Assembly: GCF_051106095.1 (NCBI RefSeq) | Contig: NC_135783.1 | Coordinates: 309,828,322-309,892,321, forward strand | Length of the DNA stretch: 64,000 nucleotides | Reading direction: 5' to 3' | Source: Pogona vitticeps | Taxonomy: Eukaryota; Chordata; Lepidosauria; Squamata; Agamidae | Shown: piece after piece, positions 46,386 to 57,869 of the stretch | Position numbering within the stretch: position 1 is the first letter of the stretch | Layout of the letters: the number at the start of each line of letters is the position of its first letter | Position numbers and translations under genes: made by a program | Notes under the pieces: model-generated | Databases searched by the model: none | Told to the model about the DNA's origin: nothing | The model's input: the letters and a program-made list of their open reading frames with translations, nothing else

Positions 46386-46505
46386 GCTGGCTGGGTAGCT
46401 CAGTAGTTTAGGTATCTGACTGTGGAGCCAGAGGTTGGGAGTTTGATTCCCCACTGTGCTTCCTGTGAGTAGAGCTAGTCTGTGTGGCCTTGGGCAAGCT
46501 ACACA
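46386..46505 (+). mobile_element. tRNA-type SINE, 3'-truncated
   Basis: The tRNA-like head is well kept: GGCTGGGTAGCTCAGTAGTT with TAGGTATCTGACTGTGGAGC and CAGAGGTTGGGAGTTTGATTC. The A box (TAGCTCAGTAGTTTAGG) and B box (GAGTTTGATTC) are both visible. The body GTGTGGCCTTGGGCAAGCTA follows, then similarity fades. The head is close to a true tRNA but no acceptor stem closes, so this is not a tRNA gene. Confidence 0.8.
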
Positions 46506-48543
46506 AACACCTGTTTTGACTCTCTTCCCTTATTTGGCAGAACAAATGCTGTCTGAGGAACAAACCTGACCTCTCTGATGAACAAACTTGACGTTTAATA
46601 TGTGGTTTGCTTGTTGTTCATGTCTTTTTCAGAAATAGCTAGTATTGAGAAGTGAACTGGGAAGACCGGCGAGGAACATGGCTTGACAGGATGTGAGGCT
46701 TTAAGCCTTTGTGCCCCTGGATTGATGGGAATCTCCCTTTCACCTGAATTTGGAAAAAAGAGTAAAGCTCTTTTTGATGCCAATGGGAGCTTTGCCTTTA
46801 ATGTATATAAAAGGCATGGGGAGTGATGATCATTGCAATTTCCAGTTGTGAGTGGGGGAAAATAAAGGTACAGCATCTCTTACCTTATGGCACTTTCCAA
46901 TCCAGTATCCATTAAAGAAAAATCATTGAGTTACAGACACAAGAATCAGCCTCATATGAAGTTCGGCCCTAAGCAGGCAAGCTTCAGATAATCAGTAACC
47001 AAAAGACCAGTCACTTCTCTCTTCCCTTATCTAGTTGTATGTCAGATGTTAAAGCAACTTCTACTACTCATTGACAAGTGGATACTGTAAATTCCATAAT
47101 CCCAAGAGAAGAAGCCATCTAGCAAAATATTTGGCTTGCACTTTATTCTCAGTTCCAGTTAGACTTTCTTAATTTGGATTACTCCTTCCAGATTAGGGAT
47201 GTAGCACTACGACTCCAAATATTAGAAATTATTATTAAAGATATTCAGAACTATCAAGTTCTGATTTGGATATATTCAGAGGTATGGCATTATTTCATGA
47301 ATGCAAAATATTTCCAAATCCTAATGTTTGGATCTACAATTTCTATGAGTTCCAGAGAGCATGGTCCAGGGATTATGAGAGCTGGTGCCCCACACATCTG
47401 GAATGTCCCAAATTAGGAAAAGCTGGCAAGGCCAGTGAACTAGTAAACTCCTTTTACTTCAATAATTGTAATACTTCTTTTCCTTACGGTTTTAAAATCA
47501 TATCCAACTTAAAAGTCACTTCTACATCAGTTTACAGCTACTATGCAGGTAGAGGTTGCTTCATATTTTAAGTACTGATGTTTCTATACTTTGTTCCCTG
47601 GGATGTTCCCTACCTGCTCTTTCAAATGTAGTATTCTTTACAGGTGATCTGTACTTCTCAAATAATTAAAATTAACCCAGATGTGATAAAAAAATTACAG
47701 AGGATGGCAATTTCGAAAGCTAGAGAAATAAAGGATTATAATTATAGTTAACAATTATATATAATGATATGCAGGCTATTACTTTAATACTCATCTGCGC
47801 CATTCTGTAAATGGGCTGCTGCACTTTTGCAACCTCTGGGACAGATGGGATTTCAGCTTCAATGAGCCCTAAGAGGAACACTAGGGAAATATGTCTGTAA
47901 ATAAAAGACCATTTATTTTGGCACCGAGTTGCTCCTCCTGACCAAATGAAGCGCTGGAAGCCGAGTCTCCTTGAGAACATGACATGAGAGAATGGATAAT
48001 TTGTCTGTTCCAAAAGGTGACTTTTCAAACACAGTTTTTTTTAAAAAATAAAAATAAAGAGACACTGCTGTGGGGATAAGGAGACATCATAAAGCAGAGA
48101 AGGCAAATGAAACCGGGGCTCTCACACTCCAGCCTTTTTGATCTACACAGTGAAAATTTCACCTTCCCTGCCCATATTTCTGTCTTATGAAAAGTATATC
48201 AGTGGATTTATAAATTTCCTTTCTTCCCCTTCCCCACTTCAGCTTATGAAGGGACTAAATTCCCTGATTGTCTGTTCACATTTAAGCCGTTTCCCAAGGG
48301 TAGGTCTTTTCGTTACCATTTAAAGGTGCATAAACTATCTTGCAAAAGAGTCACCTTGGCTTGCTCTCATTCACATCTTTGTGGGTTTTTTTTTAACTAG
48401 GAAGGACAAACAACGTGTGTTTTTAAAGCTGGGGATAAACCATTAAATTGTGATTCACTACTTTACTGCTGCTCTATTTGTCATTTTATTGATATTGTTG
48501 TGTGATTTTTTTTCTTAAATGGATGCTTATTAATTTCTCAGCT
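46506..48543. other. Unannotated DNA
   Basis: No gene or clear repeat. A 102-codon minus frame (47720-48028) and a 101-codon plus frame (47266-47571) show no domain or splice context. Confidence 0.45.
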
Positions 48544-48780
48544 GACAGAATAGTTCAGTGAATTGAGTATCTGGACGCAGAGTATGGGAGTTCAATTCTT
48601 CAACATACCTCCCAGAAAAAGAGCCAACCTATGTAGCCTTGGGCAAACTGCTCTGTTCCATGGCACCCCCAGATGAAGGGAATGGTAAACCATTTCTGAG
48701 TACTCTGTATCTGGAAAAGCCCTGAAATGGGTCACCACAAATCAGAATTGACTTTATGCCATCTTATTGTTATTTATTAT
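48544..48780 (+). mobile_element. tRNA-type SINE, nearly full length
   Basis: The diverged head AGAATAGTTCAGTGAATTGA with GGGAGTTCAATTCTTCAAC (B-box region) is followed by a body with TGTAGCCTTGGGCAAACTGC, GAAGGGAATGGTAAACCATT and TCTGAGTACTCTGTATCTGG. The tail is GGTCACCACAAATCAGAATT with GACTTTATGCCATC, then TTATTGTTATTTATTATT. This is the best view of the whole family in the window. The tail block returns antisense at 61522 and, more weakly, at 9945. Confidence 0.8.
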
Positions 48781-48789
48781 TGATTTCTT

Positions 48790-48911
48790 ACAAAACTGTT
48801 CTGATGTTTATGAAAAGGGAATGTATTATTAACTGATTTTGTGTTGATCTACTATGAACCACTTTGAACATCATCAATAGTTCTGGGGAAAGAAGAGCAC
48901 AGAAATAAAGA
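48790..48911 (+). mobile_element. CR1/L2-type LINE 3' UTR end
   Basis: GTGTTGATCTACTATGAACC with ACTTTGAACATCATCAATAG and GGGGAAAGAAGAGCACAGAA matches the general 'CTCTGAACCACTTAGAA...GGGGAAGAGCAGTATAAA' end of CR1/L2-type LINEs. No coding part is kept. It runs directly into the ATGG array. Confidence 0.55.
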
Positions 48912-49031
48912 GATGGATGGATGGATGGATGGATGGATGGATGGATGGATGGATGGATGGATGGATGGATGGATGGATGGATGGATGGATGGATGGATGG
49001 ATGGATGGATGGATGGATGGATGGATGGATG
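48912..49031. repeat. (GGAT)n tetranucleotide microsatellite
   Basis: 30 perfect ATGG units beginning where the LINE 3' UTR ends. The repeated IHPS and MDGW frames are array products. Confidence 0.98.
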
Positions 49032-49498
49032 TTTGTGCTGAAGAGATTCAACTCAAGACCATGCTAATAAGTATATACTATATATGTTTGTCTCACAAAT
49101 ACTGAAACTTGTTGACCATTTATTTACACCTGGGGTTCAGGAATGGGCAACTGGGACCATTTAGATGTTTTTGTCCTACACTTCCCATAATCCCTATTTA
49201 TTGGCCATGCTAATTAAGACTGATGGGACCTTTAGACCAAAAGCATCTGAAAGGGTTGTAGCTGTCCACTACTGACCTGCCCAACATTGTCTACTTTGAC
49301 TAACAGCAGTGGTACAATGAGAGCTGATCTTTGCAGAATATGTCTGAAATCTCAAAACATGCTCTGAAGTCATAGGAATGACTTTTTTTAAAAAAATCCT
49401 AGTTGCAAGGTTGATAGCTTCCTTTTCTTTAATATTTCAGGTCCAAAGCATGGAACTTGGAGAATGGAACTAGCTTGTCTCGTTTTGGATGTAAACAA
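49032..49498. other. Unannotated DNA with a weak foldback element
   Basis: AATGGGCAACTGGGACCATTTAG to GTTGTAGCTGTCCACTACTG (49142-49280) is a faint relative of the foldback MITE at 11545, but the arms have decayed. Nothing else was recognised. Confidence 0.35.
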
Positions 49499-49499
49499 T

Positions 49500-49534
<35 letters not shown>

Positions 49535-49563
49535 TTCATTCATTCATTCATTCATTCATTCAT
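49499..49563. repeat. (TTTA)n(TTCA)n compound microsatellite
   Basis: About 9 TTTA units pass into 7 TTCA units, directly against the CR1 3' end to the right. On the LINE strand this reads AATG units then AAAT units, a direct extension of the CR1 tail. Confidence 0.95.
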
Positions 49564-49870
49564 ACCCCGCCCATCTAGACCGAAGTCTACTCTGGGTTGC
49601 TAACAATAATAGGTAAAAGCAAAAAATAAAAACAAAAGTATAAATATAAATAAAATAAAAACAACAGTAATAATATAGTTCAAGATGGCAAAAAATAATC
49701 AAGTGATGACAGGAGGGAAAGCCTGCCTAAAGATCTAGGTCTTAAGATTGCTCTTAAAAACACCCAGCAAGGGAGCCAGACAGATCTCTGGGGGTAGAAT
49801 GTTCCAGAGGTGAGGGGCCATTGCTGAGAAGGCCCTATTTCTTGTTCCAGGCTGAATTTTTGTCCACGCT
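49564..49870 (-). mobile_element. CR1-type LINE 3' end, antisense
   Basis: On the minus strand one frame gives GLLSAMAPHLWNILPPEICL and APLLGVFKSNLKT, then IFRQAFPPVI, the CR1 ORF2 C-terminus. The 3' UTR has AGCAACCCAGAGTAGACTTC and GGTCTAGATGGGCGGGGTA. Little divergence is seen in the signature, so this is one of the better-kept CR1 ends here. Confidence 0.87.
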
Positions 49871-51699
49871 TGAGGCATGGCTTATTTTTTTTTAAACCAT
49901 GGATTGTTTGGGTGTAAGGGGTGGACTTTAGGTATAAGGCATCTCAGCCACAATTAATTGTCGTAGCCATAAATATCAGGTTGGAAACTTTCAACTAATC
50001 TTTCAGTGAGCACAGAGAGAGAGAGAGAGAGAAGATATTTATTTATCTATCTAGAGTGATTGATCAATTGATCCAAAAGAGACAGTCCAGCAGGGGACTA
50101 GATTTCTTTCATATTTGCAAAAGAATGTCAAATAGAAAATGTTTTAAGAAAATCACCTTCTTAAGTGAGGATGTGGATGTGAATCCAAGTATGTCCTTTG
50201 TGATTAAGCAGGAGAAAAGAACTTGTCATCTGAAAGAGCCCTTAGATTTATATCCAACTGTTCTAAATTTGAAAAGGAGGTTCAAGGTAGGTAGCAATAA
50301 AAGCTACATTTAAAAAGTATAGCATAAAACAAATATACTAAAACAAAAGACAGGAATACAGTATTGTGGGTCTTTTTAGCACTTAAAACACCCATATAAG
50401 ACACATACAAAAGGAAAGCAGCAGAACACAATATATAGAAATAAAGCAGCTTTACAACTATTCAGACACAGGAAACACCTATTGAATGTGAGGAATCCAA
50501 AAAGTGGGGTCAGAGAACAAAATCCCCTTCGCAAATTCAGTTCATATACAGTTAAGGAGATACTGAAAAGAAAGGGAGGCAGGAACAGCATGGGTGGGAT
50601 TTTATGATCGTGCAGTTCTTGGAATATTGTAGCTTGTGGTCTAAAGATTATGTGATTCTGAAGAACTTCTGCTTCTGTCAGAAATGATAAGTGTGTCGAT
50701 CATTGTGCCTGGGTCATTCCATCATAATCACATAGCCTTAGGTCAAAGCTTTTGAAGACTTCTGGAGAGGTAATACTAAAAATATGAGCTGAATAGGAGC
50801 GTACCAATAAAAATTAATTAAGCAAAGAGGGTTCTAATTCCACTGCTCTCTAATTCCCAACTCAGCAACCAACCAAGTTGCCTTCTTAATGGCAATGACC
50901 ATTAACCTTCACCACACTAAAATTATCAAGAACAATCAAGAAACCATGAACAACGTTTCTCTTGTACCTAAGTGCCTTCTTGTCTCTCAGATATTCAGGT
51001 TGCTGGCAAAATATTTTCACCAGTTGTGCCTCTTTTATTTTCTCCATTACAAATTCTGCAACCAACTGCATATACGCATGAGTTTCACCAATTAGATTTG
51101 CTGATGAAAATGTATGGAAAACAGCATATCTGCTGTGGTTACTAAAATTCATAACTATGCAAAACTGCTGAAGGCTAGACACAGACTAAAATTAAATGGG
51201 ATTTGGTATATAGTGCATGTCCCTCAAGGAAAGGGATGATACTAGTAAAAAAAAATATTATGTTATTCAAGAAATAAGCAAGGCTTAAAATCACCTCAAG
51301 TATTCCCATTGAGATGCAAAAGAATAGCTTGGAAAAGTTGCATTTTTGGATATAACTCCTTCATGGCCATCATGACTGCAGGATTCTGGGAGTTGCAATT
51401 CAGAAAACAAGTGTTCTAAGCTCTGTCAGAGCATCAGTTCTGCTCAGCAGTTATGTCTGTATCAAAGATCCATGTAGGATGAGTAGATGAGGTGGTTATT
51501 CCATTTTTTCAGGATCCACACATATTTATGTGTGTAGATTAATATGAATATTTTCATAAGAATCATTCGAACACTCTTGACCAACAAAAAAGATGTTGAA
51601 CATTGGAATTGTTGGCATAATGTTCTTCCAAAGCTTGCCTGAGGATCAAAATGGACATATTAAGGAATCGTGTTCCTGAAAATGGTGGACAGTGTCTGT
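49871..51699. other. Unannotated DNA
   Basis: A GA run lies at 50015-50032. A 98-codon minus frame (50886-51182) contains plausible protein-like stretches (HAYMQLVAEFVMEKIKEAQL) but no motif I can name. No gene is called. Confidence 0.4.
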
Positions 51700-52265
51700 C
51701 ATTGTATGTATTTCTCCTCATCTCTGTAACTTGCATTTAATGTGTTTTGCTTTGAGACATTCTTTACTCTCCAGCTTTCATATCCACAGATGGTGATCAG
51801 GGATACAAGAGTGTGAAAAATCGTGGCCTTGGCCGCCAGTGACACAGCCTTACACTTGATGATCCATCATGAACAATCAATAAGTATAAGGCTGTGTCAA
51901 TTCCTTCATTGTTGCCCCTCCAAGTCTCCATTTTCTTCTGCTTTTTTTGTTGCAGTCTCCATTTGAATTTATGACTGAGTCAAGATATGCAGAATCTTAA
52001 ACAATTTCAACAATTTCAATTTCTTCATTGTCAACCACAAACATATGTAGTACTTCTGTAGCCATAATTTTTGTCTTCTTAACGTTCAACTGCAGACCTG
52101 CTTTGGCACTTTCTTCTCTCATTTTCAACAAACATTGTTTCAAGTCATTGCTGTTTTCTTCCATGGTGCCATCTGCATATCTTAAATTATTGGTGTTTCT
52201 TCTACCAATTTTCACTCCTTCATCGGAATCTAAAAGCGTCCAGTTCTACAATTAGAAGATTCATT
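51700..52265 (-). mobile_element. Older RTE-type LINE, C-terminal part
   Basis: On the minus strand: KIGRRNTNNLRYADGTME, LLKMREESAKAGLQLNVKKT with KIMATEV, a VDNEEIEIVE block, then VSLAAKATIFHTLVSLITIC and GYESW. The order is that of RTE RTs (NNLRYADDT...KAGLKLNxKKTKIM...FLGS...CESW). The middle YADD is changed to YADG. It is more diverged than the BovB copies in the window and may be another RTE clade. A 60-nt hairpin (51840-51899) interrupts it. Confidence 0.75.
51840..51899. repeat. 60-nt near-perfect hairpin inside the RTE remnant
   Basis: TGACACAGCCTTACACTTG and, at the other end, AATAAGTATAAGGCTGTGTCA pair over 18 of the first 19 positions (one C/A mismatch). The left arm on the plus strand is the expected RTE coding sequence in reverse complement (KCK..VSLAAK). 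The right arm is an inverted extra copy. This looks like a local templated inverted duplication rather than a separate transposon. Confidence 0.7.
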
Positions 52266-54193
52266 TTCATTAATATCTTCTCAGACCTTCAGAAAGAACT
52301 GTCAGAATAGTAAAAGTTACAGTCACAGGAATGTTTGTATCTCAATGTGGATCCCATACTTTCAACTGCAAACAACGGAGTGTCCACCTCAGACCTCAGA
52401 ACATGCTGAGACCAGAATGGACTGGGACATCTCAGTACAGAATTTTACTCTTAGAACACTTGCTCAATCCTGAAATAATGAAGATTCTTATGGGCACCTT
52501 TAAAACTGGTGAATTTATTACCACCATAAACGCAAGCCAGTTCCTCAAATGCATGAAGTGAATTCAGACTTATTATACTTATAATGATTCAAAAATATAT
52601 AATAAAGTCCTTTTTTCTTTTGAATTGTTTTGATCATTAGTGCATCCAGCAGCTTCACTTTAATTAGAGAAGCCATTTATCTCAAGAAAAATGACACCTC
52701 ACAACATATCTAGGATACTTACTTATTTATGAAAAATTAGTCTTATTTTTCCTACTTGCATTGAGAAGGGGGAGAAAGAGCTATTAATGCTCCCTTAGAG
52801 ACATCATTGCTTCTGCTATCTCCCATTTCTCATCCCTTCTTTTCCAACCTTTCTCCCTCTCTTTTAAGATGAAAATAACAATTATCAGTCGGGGGGGGGG
52901 AGGATCGTTACATATTCAAGAAGGAGGGACTCTCTGTCTGCTGGGAGGGTCCTCTGAAGCTGAAACACTCTCCACACTTTACTTTGTCCTTCCAAAGTCA
53001 GGAGTGTGATTATTCCATAATTCTTTCACCTGATTAATTCTTAACTATGAACATAATTACACTCTCCAGAAGGTAAATCACTCTTATAAATCAGTGGCTG
53101 CTGACAGTTCACTCTTCTGCAGCTCTAGTCCACTGCAGCAAAGTCGAAAGCAATAACCATGGAGGAGAGAGATGGCTGTTAAAGACTGCAGTTCTCAAAG
53201 AATTGTTTGGTAGCAATCCTGCAGTCATTTAACTGAGGGTAAACCCCACTGAACTTAGTGGGGTTTATGTCCAAGTAGACATATGAGAATGCACCACACA
53301 TGAATAACTTATTGGTTAATTTTATGCTTTAAGCAAAGTGTGGGGGGGAGCAGAGAAAGGATATTTCTAATAAAACAAAAACCTCCTTGTGGCTAGAAAC
53401 TGAGGGGCAAACTCTTATACAAAGAAATTCCTTATGAGCCAAGGACATCTGATCACCTCCTGTAGGCTGCAATTTAACTTGCATCGTTTTGTGATTGGTC
53501 ATGTGAGGTAAGCCCAAGTTTTGGAGGTTTATGCACAAGTGCTCAGTCATAATAAACTCCAAAGAACATAAAACAATTTTCAGATTCTAATTACATACTG
53601 TCTATAATGAGAGAGAGGGAAAAGGGGGAAAGGTCAAATACTGAAGCACTTTAAAAATTAATATATTTCTTTAAATGCTGTGGATCAAAATAAAATTCTT
53701 TAGATTGAAATAAATCTGTTAATCCTTAAAGTGCTACAATATTATCTCCTTCCCCTCCCTTTTTTTCACCTTCTTCCTTTTCCCCCTTTAATTCTGGCAA
53801 CATACTGAGACAGACCAACAGAATTACTTCTTGGATACTATCCATAACATCTGAAGGAAAAGAGAAAAAGAGCTAGAGTCATAGTCTGAAATGAAAAATG
53901 TCTTAAATCAGACTGCTCCTTTATTTTTTTCACTTAATTCACAAGATACAGATTGATTTAGCAGATTCTCTCTCTCCCCCCCTCCACCTCCTTCTCTCTC
54001 TTCTTTCTCTCTCATGCAAATACACCACATTGAGACATGGACAAACACATCCTGATTTTTCTTATTTATCCTCCACATATAGATTACTTTGTGCTTTACT
54101 TCCCAAAGGGAAAAATGCTAATTTTGTGCAGAAGCATTTTGCTCAAATTGCAGAAACCACAATGTAATAAATAGGACTTTCTACCATTTTCTC
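52266..54193. other. Unannotated DNA with one dispersed palindrome
   Basis: GGGTAAACCCCACTGAACTTAG with TGGGGTTTATGTCCAAGTAG (53237-53280) is a copy of a common reptile repeat, also seen at 23600 in part. Pyrimidine-rich runs lie at 53970-54015. No gene was found. Confidence 0.45.
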
Positions 54194-54196
54194 TAT

Positions 54197-54275
<79 letters not shown>

Positions 54276-54278
54276 TTT
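54194..54278. repeat. (ATTT)n tetranucleotide microsatellite
   Basis: About 21 ATTT units ending at a short antisense CR1-type 3' end. Confidence 0.96.
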
Positions 54279-54340
54279 CATTTATTCCCCGCCTATCTAG
54301 TCAATTGTGACCACTCTAGGCATACCTCTCACAACAGTAG
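54279..54340 (-). mobile_element. CR1-type LINE 3' tip, antisense
   Basis: CATTTATTCCCCGCCTATCT with AGTCAATTGTGACCACTCTAGG corresponds, on the minus strand, to a GGCGGGGAATAAATG tail of the same kind as at 49564. Only the last 60 bp remain recognisable. Confidence 0.6.
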
Positions 54341-54789
54341 TTTATTTTTAAAGCAAAAATATAGCTTAGATTCCGTTTAATGACCATTCATTGCTCCTGG
54401 CTTCAAAGTGCAGCATAAAGTCAGAGTTATGGCAAAGATGAGTGCATTCAGAGCCAGTTCTTCACTCTAGATGCACCGAAGTTAATCATGGACAGAAAGG
54501 TCTTCCTCTCTGAAGGGGACTCCCAGCCTTTAACAAGCAGATCCACAGGTTTGGGGGCCCAGAATTACAAAGACTAATAATTGTTCTAGAAGGAATATAT
54601 GTTAAACACCAGTGAGACCTGGGAATAAATTTCCCTTTGTAATTATTAATTTGGAAGCGTTCCATAGGATTGTCTTCTTTGCTTTTCAACAAAGCATATA
54701 GTGCAAGTTGCTGCCAAGTACTAGATTTTGTGAAACTTTAATAAGTCTATCCCTTAATGAGAGTCAGTTAGACCTGGGTGGTTCTTTAT
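54341..54789. other. Unannotated DNA
   Basis: No supported feature. Confidence 0.45.
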
Positions 54790-55203
54790 TCATTTTCCAG
54801 AAGAAGTGCAGCACCACAGGTGGTGCGGATTCTCTTCCCCCACCCCTAGGCCAGCCAGGCCACTAACTGGATTCGACATGTCACTGAGGAGGAGGAGCAG
54901 CAGTGCACCCATCAGTAAAACACTCCAGCAAGGAGGGGGGGGATGTCCCTCGAGGTCGTGTTCAGCTGCTTGGGGAGGCAGGGCAGGGCCAGCCGGGCTG
55001 TTGCCCAGATTGGTACGCTGCCACCAAAGAAGGACCTCATTGATGCACAGAGCCCGGTTCATAGCCCAGCTGGCCCGGGAGGTGAGGAAAAAGAATCCAT
55101 CTGTGGTGCCATGCTTCATTTGGGAAATGAATAATAAAGCACCCATGTCTACTGTCAGGTAGTTCTTAATCCATTTCCACTGCAATAACACAGTCAAACA
55201 CAA
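54790..55203. other. GC-rich segment with long opposed open frames, unidentified
   Basis: A GC-rich island in AT-rich surroundings. It has a 137-codon minus frame spanning 54790-55203 and a 118-codon plus frame at 54806-55162. The minus frame has a short hydrophobic run (LLMGALLLLLLSDM). The plus frame is arginine-rich (MSLRRRSSSAPISKTLQQ, RRTSLMHRARFIAQLAREVR). Neither matches a family that I know. It may be part of an unrecognised repeat, a retrocopy piece or, least likely, an exon. No clear splice sites decide it. Confidence 0.3.
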
Positions 55204-55562
55204 CTGCAGATATTGCCACAGTTAAATGGGATTCTATATTATAGACAGGGCCACCCAGCTCTGTCCCATTTACCAGACAATCCTCCAGATGATCAAAAGA
55301 AAATTTGGGGGGAAGGTGCCCCAATATGGACAGTTTTGAAGCTGCATAAAGAGGCAACAAGGGAGCCTCAGTCATTACTACAAGAGCACTAACATCAGAC
55401 AGATGCCAGTGTTATAAGACAGGGATATTAATCTTGTGGCTTCTCATTCTCTGACAGAAACTGCGAAATAAATCACTTCTTTCCTTTCAATGAGATTTGT
55501 CGGTGTGAAATTCAGAAATTTTGCTGAAGTTCTTGGAATTTTTAATAAGGCTTTTTTTTCTA
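55204..55562. other. Unannotated DNA
   Basis: It may continue the GC-rich unit to about 55380, but nothing can be named. Confidence 0.35.
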
Positions 55563-55800
55563 GAGATGTACAAAGCTGCACAGGATTATTGAAATTTCTA
55601 CACAGAGCAGCATGTTACATGTGCAAAATTCAACTGAAAGGGTAGAAAAAAAATCTGTCCTTACAGGATTCTTACAATTCCTGTACATGATGGTATCATT
55701 TGTCCATAGGATTCACTGGAAAGAGCATTAAGCTGCATAGAATTTGGCATTTTCCTGCACAAAATTATAGGTAAAAAATCAAAACAAGGTTCAAAATCCT
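55563..55800 (+). mobile_element. hAT-like non-autonomous element, decayed
   Basis: Begins CTAGAGATGTACAAAGCTGC, like the TAGAGATG ends at 38115. It carries CTGCACAGGATTATTG and GCATAGAATTTGGCATTTTC with CTGCACAAAATTA, shared with 39030-39370. The right end is unclear and no TSD was found. Confidence 0.4.
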
Positions 55801-55814
55801 ATTGCTAAGTGTAT

Positions 55815-55932
55815 CAAATTACATAAGAGTAGGTCCATTGAATCAATGGGGATTTGGTGAGTCAACTCCTTTGTAAGTTCCATTGACTCAAATGTGTCTG
55901 TTGAAACTGCAAGTTACAGTTAGGCAAATAAA
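55815..55932 (+). repeat. Dispersed palindromic repeat
   Basis: AGAGTAGGTCCATTGAATCA with ATGGGGATTTGGTGAGTCAA and CTCCTTTGTAAGTTCCATTG, then CTGCAAGTTACAG. It aligns in reverse complement with 60301-60438, including the GGGGATTTGGTGAGT centre. It carries no gene. Confidence 0.7.
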
Positions 55933-57402
55933 TTAGGTTGATTTGAATCAGTGGAATGTATGGACAAGCTCAATCACTAAATCATTATTGCCGCCAATTG
56001 CCACAGAATGAAGAACCTGTGAACCTTCTACTAAATATCCAGTGATAATGGACAATGACAGCTATAGTCTAACAACATCTGGAAGACTACAGCCCCCGCC
56101 CCAACCTTGAAATATTCCCTGCACTGGATAGTAATATTCCCTTGCCATCAATGCAAAGCCAGCCTGTGTCTCTTCATAGAGTCTTCTTACTTTCTTGATT
56201 ATAGTAAAAGGCCAACTTGCACAGCTTATTATCTGGATCAAAACTTAACCAAAGTTTGTCATATTGGGTATTCTATAAAGAAGTTCAGAATGAACAAATC
56301 CTCCAGCCTGCTTATCATGCAATAGCTGGCAACTGCAAGTTGATTCATATAAGCCATACCTGACTTATATTAAGCTCTTGTGGTACCATATGGGCTCCAC
56401 TTACTTGACAGATGGATATTGATATTTGTTCTCCTCTGCATGAAAACTAGCTGAAGCATATGCATAACTCCTAATGGCATTAAAGCTTTGCCAATTAAGA
56501 GCATGTTCAAGCATTTGATATAATACTTGAGAGCATGTTTCACAAGTTTCATTTCCAATTTTACAATGTTGGTTTGTCTGTATTTTTGTAGTGACTTGTT
56601 AGTAAAAGAAACGATTGTCAGGAGCCTCTGTCTCTCTCTTTTTAAAAAAAAGATGTTTTATTGACAATAAAAGACAATGGTGTTTCAGAACAGAACATTC
56701 ACAAGGAGTGGGGGAAAAAGGATGCACATTCCAGTTACATCTGCAAGCTGAGTTCTGACATAAACTGAACTCAGAAAGTAATATATAGAGCCGAAACTAT
56801 GAATCAGCTGTGGCACACCAAGATGACATTGTTGAGGTACACCAGGGGGCCTAAAGTGCCCCTACAGGTCATGGGCTGCATAGTGCAAATTAACTTTCCT
56901 CAGAAAACCTTTGATGGCACAGCAGGCTGGAACTCATACTGTTTTATCAACTTTTCAGAGTAATATGTGAGGCAGAGTTTTCCAGGAGCTATTCAACAAT
57001 ATCTTAGAATGATAAACAGAAACAATAACTCTCACATTAGTCTCTCAAATGGTGCTAAACTGAGGAAGACTGGCAATGTTTTTGAGAACATTCTATCTCA
57101 GCAAAATGAAAACATAATAAAACAAAGGGATGAAAATGAATGAACTCCAATACCTTCAACATTTCATTTAGAAGCAGCCATGTTTAAGTCCTCACAGGAC
57201 AAGTATGTCACCAGTAATTTGTGCTATAGAATCGGTAAGTCCTTAGTATGCATTATAGCTACATAAATATATAAATGTGAAATCAGCCACTGCATTAAGC
57301 TAAGTGAAAGCTGGTGGAGGAACTGTATGGGTTAATCTGTTGGACACTCCCAACTAAAGTAAGCCCCCTGAATCAAAGGCACTACATAGGTCATGATTTA
57401 AC
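55933..57402. other. Unannotated DNA
   Basis: A faint CAACATCTGGAAGACTACAG block at 56068-56090 recalls the foldback element at 11545. GTGGCACACCAAGATGACATTG (56812-56840) may be a hAT-type end. Neither can be bounded. Confidence 0.4.
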
Positions 57403-57815
57403 AAGTCCAAGTCAAATACAGTTCTTCAAAAAACCTCTGATTGATGAGTGTGAGATACTGTATTGTGCTTCTATACCCAAGATTCAGAATGCCACAAAAT
57501 GGTCTGATATTGCTGCACAATATTGTCCCTGCATTACCAGCAGGAAAAAAGACTCCAGGCTTTACATAGCAAAGGGCAGCCTCAGTGTTTACAGCACCAA
57601 TGGCAGCAACCAAGATGGTCTACAGGATACCCTCTTCAGCAACATTCAGGCTGCCCTTTGTTATGTAAAACATGGCATCCTTTTTCCTGCTGGCATTGCA
57701 GGCAAGATATTGCACAACAATATCGGGCCATTTCCTGGCATTTTGAATCATGGTTACAGAAGCACAATATCCCACATTCATAAATCTGAGTTTTTTAAAA
57801 AAAAATAAGTCCACA
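57403..57815. repeat. Large inverted repeat, arms of about 190 bp, spacer about 37 bp
   Basis: The left arm (57403-57594) and right arm (57632-57815) are reverse complements with moderate divergence. Matching blocks include TGTGCTTCTATACCCAAGATTC against GAATCATGGTTACAGAAGCACA, and CTGCATTACCAGCAGG against CCTGCTGGCATTGCAGG. AAAGGGCAGCCT also answers AGGCTGCCCTTTG. The transcript would fold into one long stem. A 164-codon plus frame and an 86-codon plus frame run across it by accident. It could be a foldback DNA element or two opposed copies of one repeat. No TSD was found. Confidence 0.85.
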
Positions 57816-57869
57816 TAAAGAATAGATTTACATTACTAAACCTCAATTGGATGTGAGCCAGAAGAAGTG

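Noticed and set aside
46386-46460. Possible tRNA gene
   Set aside because: A and B boxes are clear, but no closed cloverleaf or acceptor stem forms and a SINE body follows. It is a SINE head.
47266-48028. Frames of about 100 codons on both strands
   Set aside because: No motif, no codon bias that can be judged, and no splice signals in a plausible order.
50886-51182. 98-codon minus-strand frame with protein-like stretches
   Set aside because: No recognisable family or splice context. It could be chance, so it is noted only inside the unannotated stretch.
57314-57808. 164-codon plus-strand open frame, the longest in the window
   Set aside because: It lies across the large inverted repeat, so its two halves are reverse-complement images of each other. 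It has no family motif.
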